A stretch of DNA of 41,513 nucleotides from Eubacteriales bacterium (GCA_021373115.1 JAJFTI010000019.1:1-41513), one strand, 5' to 3'. Counted from the first letter of the stretch, positions 16,810-26,109 are shown. Notes: generated from the sequence alone by a model not told the origin. Translations and numbers: made by a program.

Positions 16810-18600
16810 CTATTTCAGCGCAACGGTGAACCGGAATACCGCAAATCCTTCTTCATTTCTTGCCTCAATCGACTCACCCAGATGCGAAAGAATTTCGTGT
16901 ACAATCGCAAGGCCAAGGCCGGTTCCGCCATCCGAATGCGAAGTGTCCGCCTTGTAAAAACGCTCGAACAGATGCGGAAGGTGTTCTTCCGGAATGTGGC
17001 CGGAATTTCGAACGGAGATTTCGGCGAACCTCCCGCCCTTCGGCAGGCGTGTTTCCACAACGATTACACTTTCATCCAGCGCAAATTTAATCGCATTATC
17101 CAGCAGCGCAATCAATACCTGTTCAATTCGGTCGCGGTTGGAATTCACGTTGAGCGGCGACTTGCAGTTCCAGTTGTTTACAATGCGAATGCCGCTGTAA
17201 GACGCAACCAGGCTCATCTGCTCAACCACTTCCGCCACGACCCCGTCCAGATGGAATATCTCCTTTTCGAGCGCCACCGCGCCGGACTGAAGGCGAGAAA
17301 GCTCTAGTAAATCGTTAATCAGGCGTGTCAGGCGCATGGATTCGCGCAGGATATATCCGTAGTATCGGGCGCGGTCTTCCTCTGCTTTCACCAAGCCGTC
17401 GTTGAGCGCTTCCGCAAGGCTCCGGATGCTGGCAATCGGCGTTCGGAGTTCGTGGCTTACATTTGCAACATAGTCGCGCCGCGTCTGCTCCAATCGTTCG
17501 GCCGCCGTAATATCCTGAGCCACTATAACGGTGCCCGGGGCTAACTCGCTTGTCTCCTGGGACAGGGTAATCACGAGTAACAGTTTTCGCTCGCCCGCGT
17601 CAATCGTCGTTTGGCGCACTTCTCCCGTTAGCCGGACCTGATCGCAAAGCGGAAGCAGGAACGACAGCGAAGCAAGCAGTTCCTGCTCGGAACAAACGTT
17701 TAGCAGCACGCAAGCCGCCTGATTATGGTAGAGCATGGAATGATCCGCTTCCAGCGCCACTACGCCTTCCTGCAGCCCGTCCAAAATCATATGCAGCTGG
17801 TTTCGCGCGAGCACAAGGTCGCTGATGTTGCGCTGCAGCTCGCGGGAAAGATGATTGAGCGCAGAACCGAGCTGCCCGATTTCATCATCCCGGCTCTCGT
17901 CCGCACAAATGGAAAAATTCCCGCTCGCCATCGCCGCGGAGGCAATCGTCATGGAACGGATGGGGTTCGTCATGCGGCGCGAGATAAAGTAGGCCGGAAA
18001 CACCATGCAGACCGAAGCGACGAGCGAGCTAATGATCAGTGCCCGTACAAAGCTCATCATGGAGCTGTACACTTCAAACGAAGGCCGCGTCATGAGAATA
18101 GCGCCGACAACACGCTCCATATTGTCCTCAATGGGAACGCCGACGACAACGCCGTCCACCGAGCGCCATTTTGTGGAAACCAGCTGTTCTCCGGAACGGA
18201 CGACCTGACTGCCATCGTTGAGAATCGTTTCGCTGACCGGATCGTTGGAATTGATGTTCTCCGTGGTGTAGGCGATCAGCATACCACTTTCATCAAAGAT
18301 ATAAACGCGTGTCCCCTGCTGGTTCTTCAGTGTAAAATCCAGAAACGAATCATAGGACACCTGACCGTTTTGCAGCCTGGTCGCAAGCCGCGCCATGGAC
18401 TCCGCGCGCGGAAGCATTTCATCCGCAATTCTTTTTGCGTGAACGCTCGCGCCCGCAAACAGATAGACCAAAACCCCGATCACGGAGGTGAGCACACATC
18501 CGAAGATCAGGTAAAACAGAAATTTCTCGAAAATCGAGCCTCGTTTTTTTTCGTGTACCGGCTGTTCTTCCTGCCAGTACCGTTTCTGTAATCGTTTCAT
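16810..18600 (-). CDS. Sensor histidine kinase, PhoR/VicK-like (system 1)
   Basis: 596 residues. Helix 1 at about 25-50, external sensor domain 51-183, helix 2 at 184-207, HAMP at 208-262 (RRMTNPIRSM), a PAS-like domain at 265-370, then HisKA with VSHELRTPIAS (phosphorylated His about 383), the N box EQVLIALLDNAIKF and G boxes ending GTGLGLAIVHEIL. All catalytic motifs are intact. It autophosphorylates and should pass phosphate to the regulator encoded just upstream (18672-19364). No clear ribosome site is seen before the ATG at 18600, so the exact start is less certain. Paralogous to the kinase at 19541-21460. Confidence 0.94.
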   Translation of the reverse strand: MKRLQKRYWQEEQPVHEKKRGSIFEKFLFYLIFGCVLTSVIGVLVYLFAGASVHAKRIADEMLPRAESMARLATRLQNGQVSYDSFLDFTLKNQQGTRVYIFDESGMLIAYTTENINSNDPVSETILNDGSQVVRSGEQLVSTKWRSVDGVVVGVPIEDNMERVVGAILMTRPSFEVYSSMMSFVRALIISSLVASVCMVFPAYFISRRMTNPIRSMTIASAAMASGNFSICADESRDDEIGQLGSALNHLSRELQRNISDLVLARNQLHMILDGLQEGVVALEADHSMLYHNQAACVLLNVCSEQELLASLSFLLPLCDQVRLTGEVRQTTIDAGERKLLLVITLSQETSELAPGTVIVAQDITAAERLEQTRRDYVANVSHELRTPIASIRSLAEALNDGLVKAEEDRARYYGYILRESMRLTRLINDLLELSRLQSGAVALEKEIFHLDGVVAEVVEQMSLVASYSGIRIVNNWNCKSPLNVNSNRDRIEQVLIALLDNAIKFALDESVIVVETRLPKGGRFAEISVRNSGHIPEEHLPHLFERFYKADTSHSDGGTGLGLAIVHEILSHLGESIEARNEEGFAVFRFTVALK

Positions 18601-18671
18601 TCGTAAATCTGGCGCCGGAGTTCCCGCGCCGGAACCATTCCTGTTGTTTTATCTGTCCGGTTGCGAAAGCC

Positions 18672-19364
18672 TTACTCGCTCGCGCCGAATTTATAACCCA
18701 CGCCGTATACCGTTCGAATTCCCCAGCTAAGCCCTTCATCCGGTATTTTCTGGCGGATTCGTTTAATCTGGGTATCGACGGCACGCGTATCGCCAAAGTA
18801 ATCGTACCCCCAGATTTTGGAAAGAATCTGCTCGCGGTCAAATACCCGCCCCGGGTGGGATGCAAGCAAGTATAGAATCTCTACTTCCTTTGGCGTAAAA
18901 TCGACCGGTTTCCCTTTGATTTTAACTTCGTAGTTCGACAGGCAGATTTCCAGATTCTCCATGCGTATGGTCTTCCCTTCGGTTTCCGGCTCCGCGGAAA
19001 CGCGCCGGAGCACCGCCTTAATGCGGGCAATCAACTCACGCGTGGAAAACGGCTTTACTAAATAATCGTCCGCGCCGAGCTCGAGCCCGACCACGCGATC
19101 GACTTCCTCGCCTCTCGCGGTTAGCATAATAATCGGAACATTGCTCTTCTGGCGAATCTCACGGCAGGCGTCAATGCCGTTTTTCTCCGGCATCATCACG
19201 TCCATCAGGATCAGATCCGGCGATTCGCTCTCCGCCATCTGCACGGCCTGTACGCCGTTATACGCAGAAGCGTGCGTAAACCCTTCGCTCTCCAGATACA
19301 CGCCAATGGATTCGTGAATGATCGGCTGATCGTCACAAATTAAAATATGCGCGGTTTTCTGCAT
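18672..19364 (-). CDS. Response regulator, OmpR/PhoB type (system 1)
   Basis: 230 residues. Receiver: HILICDDQPIIHES with paired Asp, phosphoacceptor Asp about 55 in LILMDVMMPEKNG, Thr in IIMLTARGEE and Lys in DDYLVKPFS. The C-terminal winged helix reads FTPKEVEILYLLASHPGRVF and VDTQIKRIRQKI with GVGYKFG at the end. ATG at 19364 is preferred over a GTG two codons upstream because GGAGGT is 6 bases before it. It precedes its kinase by 71 bases. Target genes cannot be told from the sequence; PhoB/PhoP or WalR-like wall control are both possible. Confidence 0.95.
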   Translation of the reverse strand: MQKTAHILICDDQPIIHESIGVYLESEGFTHASAYNGVQAVQMAESESPDLILMDVMMPEKNGIDACREIRQKSNVPIIMLTARGEEVDRVVGLELGADDYLVKPFSTRELIARIKAVLRRVSAEPETEGKTIRMENLEICLSNYEVKIKGKPVDFTPKEVEILYLLASHPGRVFDREQILSKIWGYDYFGDTRAVDTQIKRIRQKIPDEGLSWGIRTVYGVGYKFGASE

Positions 19365-19387
19365 ATTCACACCTCCCTGATATGGCC

Positions 19388-19416
19388 ATTATAATATGCG
19401 TCTTGACACAATTCAA
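19388..19416 (-). promoter_or_regulatory. Promoter of two-component system 1
   Basis: Minus strand TTGAAT, 17-base spacer, perfect TATAAT (19388-19393), 24 bases before the response regulator ATG. Confidence 0.7.
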
Positions 19417-19508
19417 TGAAACGCGGGAGCTTGTCGAAATTGTACACGATTTGAACAAGATCAAAGTAAAATTGCGATATCCCGCCATAATCATTAGATA
19501 TTTTCATT

Positions 19509-19532
19509 GAAAAAGCGCGGAGGTCTCCGCGC
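19509..19532 (-). terminator. Intrinsic terminator after histidine kinase 2
   Basis: Minus strand GCGCGGAG pairs perfectly with CTCCGCGC (19515-19522 with 19525-19532), then five T. It separates the two two-component systems. Confidence 0.85.
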
Positions 19533-19540
19533 AAATCCAG

Positions 19541-21460
19541 TTAATTCCGTTTCTTTGGTTTCCGGTCATGCGCCGCTTTCGAGATGACTTCATACGGCGC
19601 ATCCTGCGACGCTCGGTCGGATTGCTGCGTGTGCGCGGGTTTTTCCTCCATGTCGTGGATCACGGTATTGGCGGAACTCGGGCCGAGGGCGATTGCGTTG
19701 CTCACGTACTTCTTTAGCGTAAAATGGAAACTTGTGCCCTTATCCATTTCGCTTTCAACAAAAATACTTTCGCCGAGTTTGTCGATAATCTGCTTGGCTA
19801 TGGAAAGTCCAAGGCCTGTTCCACCCTCCCGGCGGGATTTGTCGGTCTTATAAAACCGTTCAAAAATCTGTGGTAAATCCTCGTTGGAAATGCCGCATCC
19901 GGTATCCGCAACGGTGACCAGGATCCGGTCCCCTGTCGTTTCCGAAGCGCTGATGGTTATGCTGCCGCCTTCCGGCGTATAGTGCATCGCGTTGTCCAGC
20001 AGGATTACAAGTAACTGCTCGACGCGGTCCTCGTCCGTCATTGCATAGGGAACGTTCTTCGCGTCCAGCACGAGACGGATCCCGCGCTGCGCCGCTTCGT
20101 TTTGATAGTTCTGTTTAGTGTCCGCCAGCAGTTCTTCCAGATTGACCGCGTGCAGTTCCATGTGCTCCGTTCCGGATTGCAGGCGTGAAAGCTCCAGCAT
20201 ATCCGTAATCAAACGCGAAAGGCGAATGACCTCGCGCAGCATAATCCGGTAATAACGTTGTTTGGTTTCCTCGTCCTGCACCATTCCATCGGAAAGTGGT
20301 TCCAAGAGTCCGCGCACCGCGGTGAGCGGCGTCCGCAATTCGTGGCTGACGTTTGCGACATAATCCCTGCGCGTTTTTTCCAGCCGTTCGAGATCGGTCA
20401 TGTCCTTGAACAGACCGACAACGCCCGTGCATTCGCCCTCTTCGTCCGTAACCGGAACGATGGTGATCCAAAGCACCCGTTCGTTCGGGAGCGAATAATG
20501 CAGGCTTGCGGGTTCCCGGCTTTCATAAACCGAACGGAACATTTCCCAAATGGAAGCGTCCGGAACAAGGTCCATTGGAACCTTTACTTCTACCGCACCG
20601 AACATTTTCATGAGCGCAGGATTGTAGTGCGTCAGGCAGCCGATATTGTCGATCGCGGCAACGCCGTCCGTAAAACTGGAAAGGATCTGGTTAAGCTGCC
20701 GTTTCTCGCTCTGCAATTGATAGATGGTTTGGGACAGGTTGTCGCAAAGAGTGTTCAGGGCGCGCGCAAGAATACCGATCTCCCCGCTCGCCTTCTCGTT
20801 TGCGCGTACGTTGAACCTGCCTTTCGACATTTCGATGGCGGCGTTGCTCATGTCGTGCAGCGGCTTCGACAGACGGTTTGTACTGAATGCGACAAGCAGC
20901 ATGACAACCGGAAGAATCGCAAGGATCGTTCCGGTGAGTACATTATTCAGCTGATTAAATGCGGACTGAATTCGCTTGATCTGTTTGATGACCAGAATGA
21001 CGCCGGTCACATTGCCATCCGTATCACGCACGGGAATGCCAACCGAAACGGCGGTTTCGCCGTTCAGCAACAGCAGGTTTTTGTTTTCCACCGTCTGTCC
21101 GCGCAAAACGTTCTGCACTTCGGCGCGGTAATATTCGCCGAAGTCCTGGACTTCCACGGTGCTTCCGACGTTTCGGACAATCAGGATTTTACCGAGCGCG
21201 TCCGCGATAAGAATCGCGCTTTCGCTGGAGACGGTTTGTTTTTCGATGAGACGCTGAAACGCCTCCTCGTTCATATAGCCGTTCTTATATTCCTCGTAAA
21301 TCTGACGCGTAACCTCCGCCTCCGGCTCGAGGTTCGCCATTTCAATGGATATATATGTATTTTTTCCAACATACGTATAAGCCGCCAGCAAAACAATGTT
21401 TGCCAGCAGCAATGCGATGATCGATACGATTAGAATTCGCCAATAGAATACACTGCGCAT
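19541..21460 (-). CDS. Sensor histidine kinase, PhoR/VicK-like (system 2)
   Basis: 639 residues from the ATG at 21460. Helix 1 at about 8-29, external Cache-like sensor domain to about 170 (SAILIADALGKILIVRNVG is sensor-like), helix 2 at 175-193, HAMP 194-250, PAS 255-360, HisKA with VSHELRTPLTA (His about 373), N box EQLLVILLDNAMHYTPEG, G box GTGLGLSIAKQII. The last 50 residues are a non-conserved polar tail ending RKPKKRN. It starts 13 bases after the regulator stop; only a weak AGAAGA precedes it. Very similar to kinase 1 around the His box (LRTP, LLELSRLQSG), pointing to duplication. Confidence 0.94.
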   Translation of the reverse strand: MRSVFYWRILIVSIIALLLANIVLLAAYTYVGKNTYISIEMANLEPEAEVTRQIYEEYKNGYMNEEAFQRLIEKQTVSSESAILIADALGKILIVRNVGSTVEVQDFGEYYRAEVQNVLRGQTVENKNLLLLNGETAVSVGIPVRDTDGNVTGVILVIKQIKRIQSAFNQLNNVLTGTILAILPVVMLLVAFSTNRLSKPLHDMSNAAIEMSKGRFNVRANEKASGEIGILARALNTLCDNLSQTIYQLQSEKRQLNQILSSFTDGVAAIDNIGCLTHYNPALMKMFGAVEVKVPMDLVPDASIWEMFRSVYESREPASLHYSLPNERVLWITIVPVTDEEGECTGVVGLFKDMTDLERLEKTRRDYVANVSHELRTPLTAVRGLLEPLSDGMVQDEETKQRYYRIMLREVIRLSRLITDMLELSRLQSGTEHMELHAVNLEELLADTKQNYQNEAAQRGIRLVLDAKNVPYAMTDEDRVEQLLVILLDNAMHYTPEGGSITISASETTGDRILVTVADTGCGISNEDLPQIFERFYKTDKSRREGGTGLGLSIAKQIIDKLGESIFVESEMDKGTSFHFTLKKYVSNAIALGPSSANTVIHDMEEKPAHTQQSDRASQDAPYEVISKAAHDRKPKKRN

Positions 21461-21473
21461 GAAACGCGTCTTC

Positions 21474-22154
21474 TCATTCGGTTTCGAACTTGTATCCGAC
21501 GCCGTAAATTGTTTTAATGCTCCAGCCAAGGCCGGTGGAATCGAGCTTTGCGCGGATTCGTTTGATATGCGTGTCTACCGTACGCGTTTCGCCCGCAAAA
21601 TCATATCCCCAAACGCGGGAAAGCAGCTGTTCTCTGGTAAAAACCTGACCCGGATTGGAAGCGAGCATGTGCAGAATTTCAATTTCTTTCGGTGTGCAAA
21701 TGACCGGCTGTCCGCGCAGGGTTACGGTATAGCTCTTCAGATCGATCGTAAGGCTGTTATAGCTGATTACGCTCGAATCGCTCTTGGGTTGCTCGGTTGC
21801 GCGGCGAAGTACGGCTTTGATACGGGCAACCACTTCGCGCGGGCTGAACGGCTTTACGATGTAATCGTCCGCGCCGAGTTCGAGACCGACAATTCGGTCG
21901 ATCTCCTCGCCTTTTGCCGTCAGCATCAGAATCGGCAGCTGCGAGGTTTTTCGAATCTCGCGGCAAACTTCGATGCCGCTCATTTTCGGCATCATGATAT
22001 CCAGAACGCAGAGCACGACCTCCGGCGTAATGCTCTCCAGCGCGGATACGCCGTCGAACGCATCCACAACCTCAAAGCCCTCCGCTTTCAGGTAAATACC
22101 AAGCGCTTCGTGAACGACTTGGTCGTCGTCCGCAATCAATACTTTCTGCGCCAT
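21474..22154 (-). CDS. Response regulator, OmpR/PhoB type (system 2)
   Basis: 226 residues starting MAQKVLIADDDQVVHEAL. Phosphoacceptor Asp about 52 in VLCVLDIMMPKMSG, then LPILMLTAKGEEIDRIVG, GADDYIVKPFSPREV, and a DNA-binding winged helix with REQLLSRVWGYDFAGE and VDTHIKRIRAKL, ending GVGYKFETE. ATG at 22154 follows AAGGAG 7 bases away. Close paralogue of the regulator at 18672-19364, conserved across receiver and DNA-binding domain, so their DNA sites may overlap. Located upstream of its kinase with 13 bases between. Confidence 0.95.
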   Translation of the reverse strand: MAQKVLIADDDQVVHEALGIYLKAEGFEVVDAFDGVSALESITPEVVLCVLDIMMPKMSGIEVCREIRKTSQLPILMLTAKGEEIDRIVGLELGADDYIVKPFSPREVVARIKAVLRRATEQPKSDSSVISYNSLTIDLKSYTVTLRGQPVICTPKEIEILHMLASNPGQVFTREQLLSRVWGYDFAGETRTVDTHIKRIRAKLDSTGLGWSIKTIYGVGYKFETE

Positions 22155-22194
22155 ATTCCAGCTCCTTGTCGTCAGCTTATTTGTTATCCTGTTC

Positions 22195-22203
22195 AGTATA
22201 CCA
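22195..22203 (-). promoter_or_regulatory. Extended -10 promoter of two-component system 2
   Basis: Minus strand TGG followed by TATACT (22195-22200), about 40 bases before the regulator ATG. No convincing -35 is visible, which extended -10 promoters tolerate. Confidence 0.55.
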
Positions 22204-22266
22204 TACTTACGGAAAAACCGTATAGTGTCCGGTATTTTCTCCTGCAGACCGTTTCCGCAGCCGGTC

Positions 22267-22914
22267 TTAACCGCCGTATTTTCGGATGACTTCTCCCGCA
22301 AAGCGCGCATCCTGCTCCATGACCGGGACAAGCTCACGGTTATAGATTCCGCTGGCGGGATGATACAGCGGAATCAGGATTACGGATACGCCGTTTATTA
22401 CGATCGCCCGTTCCGTTCCATGCACCAGCCCGATCACGGGCGCTTTCTGACCGGCGAGCCGGTAAACGGCCTTCAGCGGCGTATTTCCAAGCGTCAGGAT
22501 CACGAGCGGGGACAACAGTTCGATTTCGCGTGCTAAAAGCGGCAGCGAAAGCGAAATTTCAGCCGGAAGCGGCGTACGGTTTCGAACCGTTCTTGCCGAA
22601 CGGATCACCGGCCGGTACTTGACCGAATTTGTAATATAGATATCGTTTCGCGCAACGCCAAAAAGACGGATCAGTTCATCCAGCTGCTTTCCGGCCTTCC
22701 CGACAAAAGGCCTGCCAAGTTTCGTCTCTTCCGCACCCGGCGCCTCGCCGATCAGCAGCGCGCCCACGCTGCCCGTTCCTTCGCCGAATACGGGAAACCG
22801 GTATTCCCCCTGTGGAACGTCCCTCTCGGCCAACGCAAGCAGACGTGACTGCTCCGCCTCGTATGCCTCCTCCAGCAGAGATTTGTTTCGCGCGGAAATC
22901 CCATGCTTTCCCAA
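22267..22914 (-). CDS. Uracil-DNA glycosylase, family 4-like, lacking Fe-S cysteines
   Basis: 215-residue member of the UDG superfamily, which removes uracil from DNA. Family 4 motifs are present: LLIGEAPGAEETKLGRPFVG near residue 54, ITNSVKYRP (Asn of the uracil pocket), NRTPLPAEI, LTLGNTPLKA and the catalytic-loop LYHPAS. Family 4 and 5 enzymes normally carry four cysteines binding a [4Fe-4S] cluster, two before the GEAPG motif and two after it. This protein has no cysteine at all (KCRPP is KYRPV here). The start, ATG at 22914, is 4 bases after the PBP stop, so the two are co-transcribed. Confidence 0.88.
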   Translation of the reverse strand: MGKHGISARNKSLLEEAYEAEQSRLLALAERDVPQGEYRFPVFGEGTGSVGALLIGEAPGAEETKLGRPFVGKAGKQLDELIRLFGVARNDIYITNSVKYRPVIRSARTVRNRTPLPAEISLSLPLLAREIELLSPLVILTLGNTPLKAVYRLAGQKAPVIGLVHGTERAIVINGVSVILIPLYHPASGIYNRELVPVMEQDARFAGEVIRKYGG

Positions 22915-22917
22915 GCG

Positions 22918-25635
22918 TCAGCCTCCGTTACTATTCTGCGTTTGCGAAGCCATGTCGCTCTGCAGTGACGTGAAATCGCTCTTGAGCGTTTGATACAGCG
23001 GCTCGATCTCGGAATACTGGTAGCCGACCAGCGCGACTTCGAGCGCGGCAATTTCATCTTTCAGCTGGTTTTTTCGCTCGTCCGGCACATTTGCTGCCGA
23101 GTCGAGATAATCGTTTACCTGCTGAATCAAATCCTGCGACTGGGTTTTCAGTTCGAAGATCGAAAGCGATCCGTCGGAATGTACCGTGCAGGTCTTCATG
23201 CTCGCAACGAATTCCTCCGTGGTCAGTTCGGTGCGAACCGCCGTTGGCAGCGCTTTGAGCAGATATTCGTCGTCAAACGTATAGAGCGGATTATCCGGCC
23301 GAATCAGAATATAGCTCACCTTTTGCACCTGTTCGGCCGGGCAGAATTCGGTTGCGATGGCGTTCTCCGCCGAGCAAATCGAAAGCGTCACGTGCATATC
23401 GCAGTACTCCGTTGGCGCTTTGTCCGCAAGGAACCAGTCGGTCACCGGTTTATGATCCGGATCGTCCTTGCATGCGTCCGTTGCGAGCAAACCGGAAACC
23501 GGGCAAACGGTTCGTTTCACCAGGCCGAGCGAGGTTGGATCCGCGTCGATAATGGACTTGTCCTCCAGCCCTTCGTGAATCTTCGACATATATGCCTGCC
23601 AGAGCGGTGCCGCCTCGTCCCCGCCGGAGGATCCTTTTTTCAGCTTATTCGCGGGATAGTCATGCCCGACCCACAGCGTTGAAACATAATAGGGCGTAAT
23701 CCCCGCGAAATAGACGCTTGCGTAGTCCGAGTTTGTGCCCGTTTTTCCGGCTACGGTCATATCCGTAATCTTCGCTTTTGTGCCGGTGCCGCTCTTAACC
23801 GCATCCGTCATCATGTCCACCAGCAGCCAGGCGGTGCTCTCCTGAAACACACGGTGCGAATCGCGCACTTCGTCCGCATCCAGAATCACATTTCCAGTGG
23901 CATCCAGCACCTTGGTAAACGACAGCGGCTCGTTATAGACGCCTCCGTTTGCTATGGTGCCATACGCCGCGGACATCTGAATCGGCGTTAAACCGGACGT
24001 GCCAAGCGCAAGGCCCGCGCCGTCAACATTGATCTCGCTTTGCGTTGCGCCAAGTTCATAGAGATACTGTGCGGCAACGGCAGGCGTTACATCGTCCATC
24101 AGAATCCGGGAAGCCGGAACGTTGAGCGAACTCATCAGCGCGCGGCGGAACGTCACCGGACCATAACGTGAATCCAGACCGCCGGATGGATAGCCCTTTT
24201 CCGTGTTCCATCCCGTAATCGGCCCGTCCATATTATAGGTGATGCTCGCGGGCGAGTATCCAAGATCAAGCGCCGGTCCATAGACGGTTAACGGCTTAAT
24301 GGAGGAGCCCACTTCTGTATAACTCTGGGACGCGCGGTTGATCCCTTTGCGAACGGTTGGCTCGTTCCGCCCGCCCACGACCGCGCGCAGTTCGCCCGTT
24401 CGGTAGTCGATGACGACGGCAGCCGACTGCGGCTCTACGGTTTCAATCACGGTGCCGTCATCCTTTGTCTCGACCATCAGCGATTTGGACGTGTCCGCCA
24501 GCGCCGGATAGTTCTCCCACTGGCTCAGCGTGGTCTGAACGATGTTTTGTATGCTTGGATCAACGGTTGTGTAAATATGATACCCGCTGGTGCGCAGTTC
24601 GTTTTCCACCGCATTGCGGTTTGCGGAAGTATTGCTCAGCCCGCGCTTTTCTAACAAATGCGTCACGACGTCGCTGATGGTATACTCAACGAAGTAAGCC
24701 ATGTCGTACATCTGCTTCTGTTCGCTGACTTCAATGATATTGACGGTTTCCTTCAGCGCGGACTGATACTGTTCTTTCGTAATAAAGCTGGCCTGATACA
24801 TTCGTGCGAGAACCTGATTCGTTCGCTCGTCGGTAACTTCCATCTTGTCCCGCTGATACATGTTCTTGCGCGGGTCATAACGGTACGGGGCCTGCGGTAG
24901 TCCGGCCAGCATGGCGCACTCGCGTACGGTCAGTTCCGAAAGTTCCTTGCCAAAGTAATCCTTGGCGGCAGTTTTCACCCCGTAATTGCTCTCGCCAAGC
25001 GGAACGTCGTTGAGATACGCTTCCAGAATATCATCCTTGCTGATCGTCGTTTCCAGTTCGAGCGCCATATACGCTTCCTGGATTTTGCGTTTGTAATTCC
25101 GCTGGGAGCCGAGGATTTTATTTTTGATAAGCTGCTGGGTTATCGTGCTGCCGCCGGAGGAATTGCTGTTTCCCAAAATCTCCAGCGCAGCGGAAAACAG
25201 ACGTTTGAAATCCACGCCGCTGTGCTTGTAGAAACGCACGTCTTCGACGGCGATAAACGCGTTCTTCAGCATGTCCGGAATTTCTTCAATATCCGCCCAG
25301 TCGCGGTATTCCACATCCGCAATCGTCGTAATCAGGTCGCCGTTCATGTCGTAGAGATAGCTGGTGTAGTCGGAAATGGTCAGCTGCGCTACGTCAAGCG
25401 AAGGCGTCGTTTCAACGTAGGCCTTCACCACGCCCAGCAAAAGTCCCATTCCGATGAAACCGATCACAACAAACGCAAAAATGCTCAATTTCAGAGACGT
25501 AAAAAGTACCGCGAGAAAAAAGGAACGCGGTTTTTTCCGCTCCGTAAAGAGCGGCGCATTCTCCTCATAAGGTTCGTACCCGCTGTTTTTTTTGTTGGTA
25601 TCTTCCAGACGGTAGAACGGATTGCTTTTTGCCAT
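22918..25635 (-). CDS. Class A penicillin-binding protein (PBP1A-like)
   Basis: 905-residue bifunctional enzyme. Short cytosolic N-terminus, membrane helix at about 48-71, then glycosyltransferase family 51 domain with EDVRFYKHSG (catalytic Glu about 131), GGSTITQQLIKN and RKIQEAYMALELE. Transpeptidase domain follows with SSIK active-site motif about 444-447, SLN about 503-505 and KTG about 631-633. After it come a Cys-containing stretch (VCPVSGLL, DACKDDPDH, YCDMHVTLSIC) and a helical C-terminal tail of about 130 residues. It polymerises and crosslinks peptidoglycan outside the membrane. ATG at 25635 follows GAGGTG; the UDG gene is downstream. Confidence 0.95.
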   Translation of the reverse strand: MAKSNPFYRLEDTNKKNSGYEPYEENAPLFTERKKPRSFFLAVLFTSLKLSIFAFVVIGFIGMGLLLGVVKAYVETTPSLDVAQLTISDYTSYLYDMNGDLITTIADVEYRDWADIEEIPDMLKNAFIAVEDVRFYKHSGVDFKRLFSAALEILGNSNSSGGSTITQQLIKNKILGSQRNYKRKIQEAYMALELETTISKDDILEAYLNDVPLGESNYGVKTAAKDYFGKELSELTVRECAMLAGLPQAPYRYDPRKNMYQRDKMEVTDERTNQVLARMYQASFITKEQYQSALKETVNIIEVSEQKQMYDMAYFVEYTISDVVTHLLEKRGLSNTSANRNAVENELRTSGYHIYTTVDPSIQNIVQTTLSQWENYPALADTSKSLMVETKDDGTVIETVEPQSAAVVIDYRTGELRAVVGGRNEPTVRKGINRASQSYTEVGSSIKPLTVYGPALDLGYSPASITYNMDGPITGWNTEKGYPSGGLDSRYGPVTFRRALMSSLNVPASRILMDDVTPAVAAQYLYELGATQSEINVDGAGLALGTSGLTPIQMSAAYGTIANGGVYNEPLSFTKVLDATGNVILDADEVRDSHRVFQESTAWLLVDMMTDAVKSGTGTKAKITDMTVAGKTGTNSDYASVYFAGITPYYVSTLWVGHDYPANKLKKGSSGGDEAAPLWQAYMSKIHEGLEDKSIIDADPTSLGLVKRTVCPVSGLLATDACKDDPDHKPVTDWFLADKAPTEYCDMHVTLSICSAENAIATEFCPAEQVQKVSYILIRPDNPLYTFDDEYLLKALPTAVRTELTTEEFVASMKTCTVHSDGSLSIFELKTQSQDLIQQVNDYLDSAANVPDERKNQLKDEIAALEVALVGYQYSEIEPLYQTLKSDFTSLQSDMASQTQNSNGG

Positions 25636-25666
25636 GCGCTACATACACCTCATAGAAATCGTTCGT

Positions 25667-25675
25667 ATTATAGCA
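25667..25675 (-). promoter_or_regulatory. Extended -10 promoter of the PBP-UDG pair
   Basis: Minus strand TGC directly before TATAAT (25667-25672), 32 bases before the PBP ATG. The -35 region is weak. Confidence 0.6.
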
Positions 25676-25815
25676 TAGCCATATCGCGGCGTGCATGAAA
25701 GCCGCAAAAAGTTCATACTTTCGCAAGATTCCCAGTCATTTTCGAATCGCCGGTTCTTTTTCGCGCCTGCGTATAAAATACAGGACGGCGCAGCTTGAAA
25801 TTCGAAAAATGAGTC

Positions 25816-25844
25816 TTTACAAACTTTCCGGTTTCTACTATAAT
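25816..25844 (+). promoter_or_regulatory. Promoter of tRNA-Ala
   Basis: TTTACA (25816-25821), 17-base spacer, perfect TATAAT (25839-25844), 14 bases before the mature tRNA end. Confidence 0.8.
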
Positions 25845-25858
25845 AGCACATGCGGCTT

Positions 25859-25935
25859 GGGGCTTTAGCGAAGTTGGCTATCGCGCTACACTGGCAGTGT
25901 AGAGATCACCGGTTCGAATCCGGTAAGCTCCACCA
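25859..25935 (+). tRNA. tRNA-Ala, anticodon GGC, CCA encoded
   Basis: Full cloverleaf read by eye. Acceptor GGGGCTT pairs with AAGCTCC, including the G3-U70 wobble that marks tRNA-Ala. D stem GCGA/TCGC, anticodon stem CTACA/TGTAG with loop CTGGCAG (anticodon GGC), 5-base variable loop, T stem ACCGG/CCGGT with loop TTCGAAT, discriminator A and genomic CCA. It decodes GCC/GCU. Own promoter upstream and a terminator after it, so it is a single-gene unit. Confidence 0.97.
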
Positions 25936-25940
25936 GGAAC

Positions 25941-25972
25941 AAAGAGTCCATTGTCGGATGGGCTCTTTTTTT
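25941..25972 (+). terminator. Intrinsic terminator after tRNA-Ala
   Basis: AAAGAGTCCAT pairs with ATGGGCTCTTT (one mismatch) across a TGTCGG loop and leads into seven T. Confidence 0.88.
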
Positions 25973-26109
25973 CATTTCATAAAAAGCGTTGGCGAAGGGG
26001 CTAGATTAAAAACGCACCGTATCGATGATCCGCACTGTTCGTCCGGTTTATACTTCAACGATAAAACGACCGATGTGTATATCGGTTCCTTTTTTCAAAC
26101 ATCCCTCGA

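Noticed and set aside
20258..21433. 391-codon open frame on the plus strand
   Set aside because: It is the complement of the histidine kinase gene, kept open by the codon use of the opposite strand; it has no ribosome site or family pattern.
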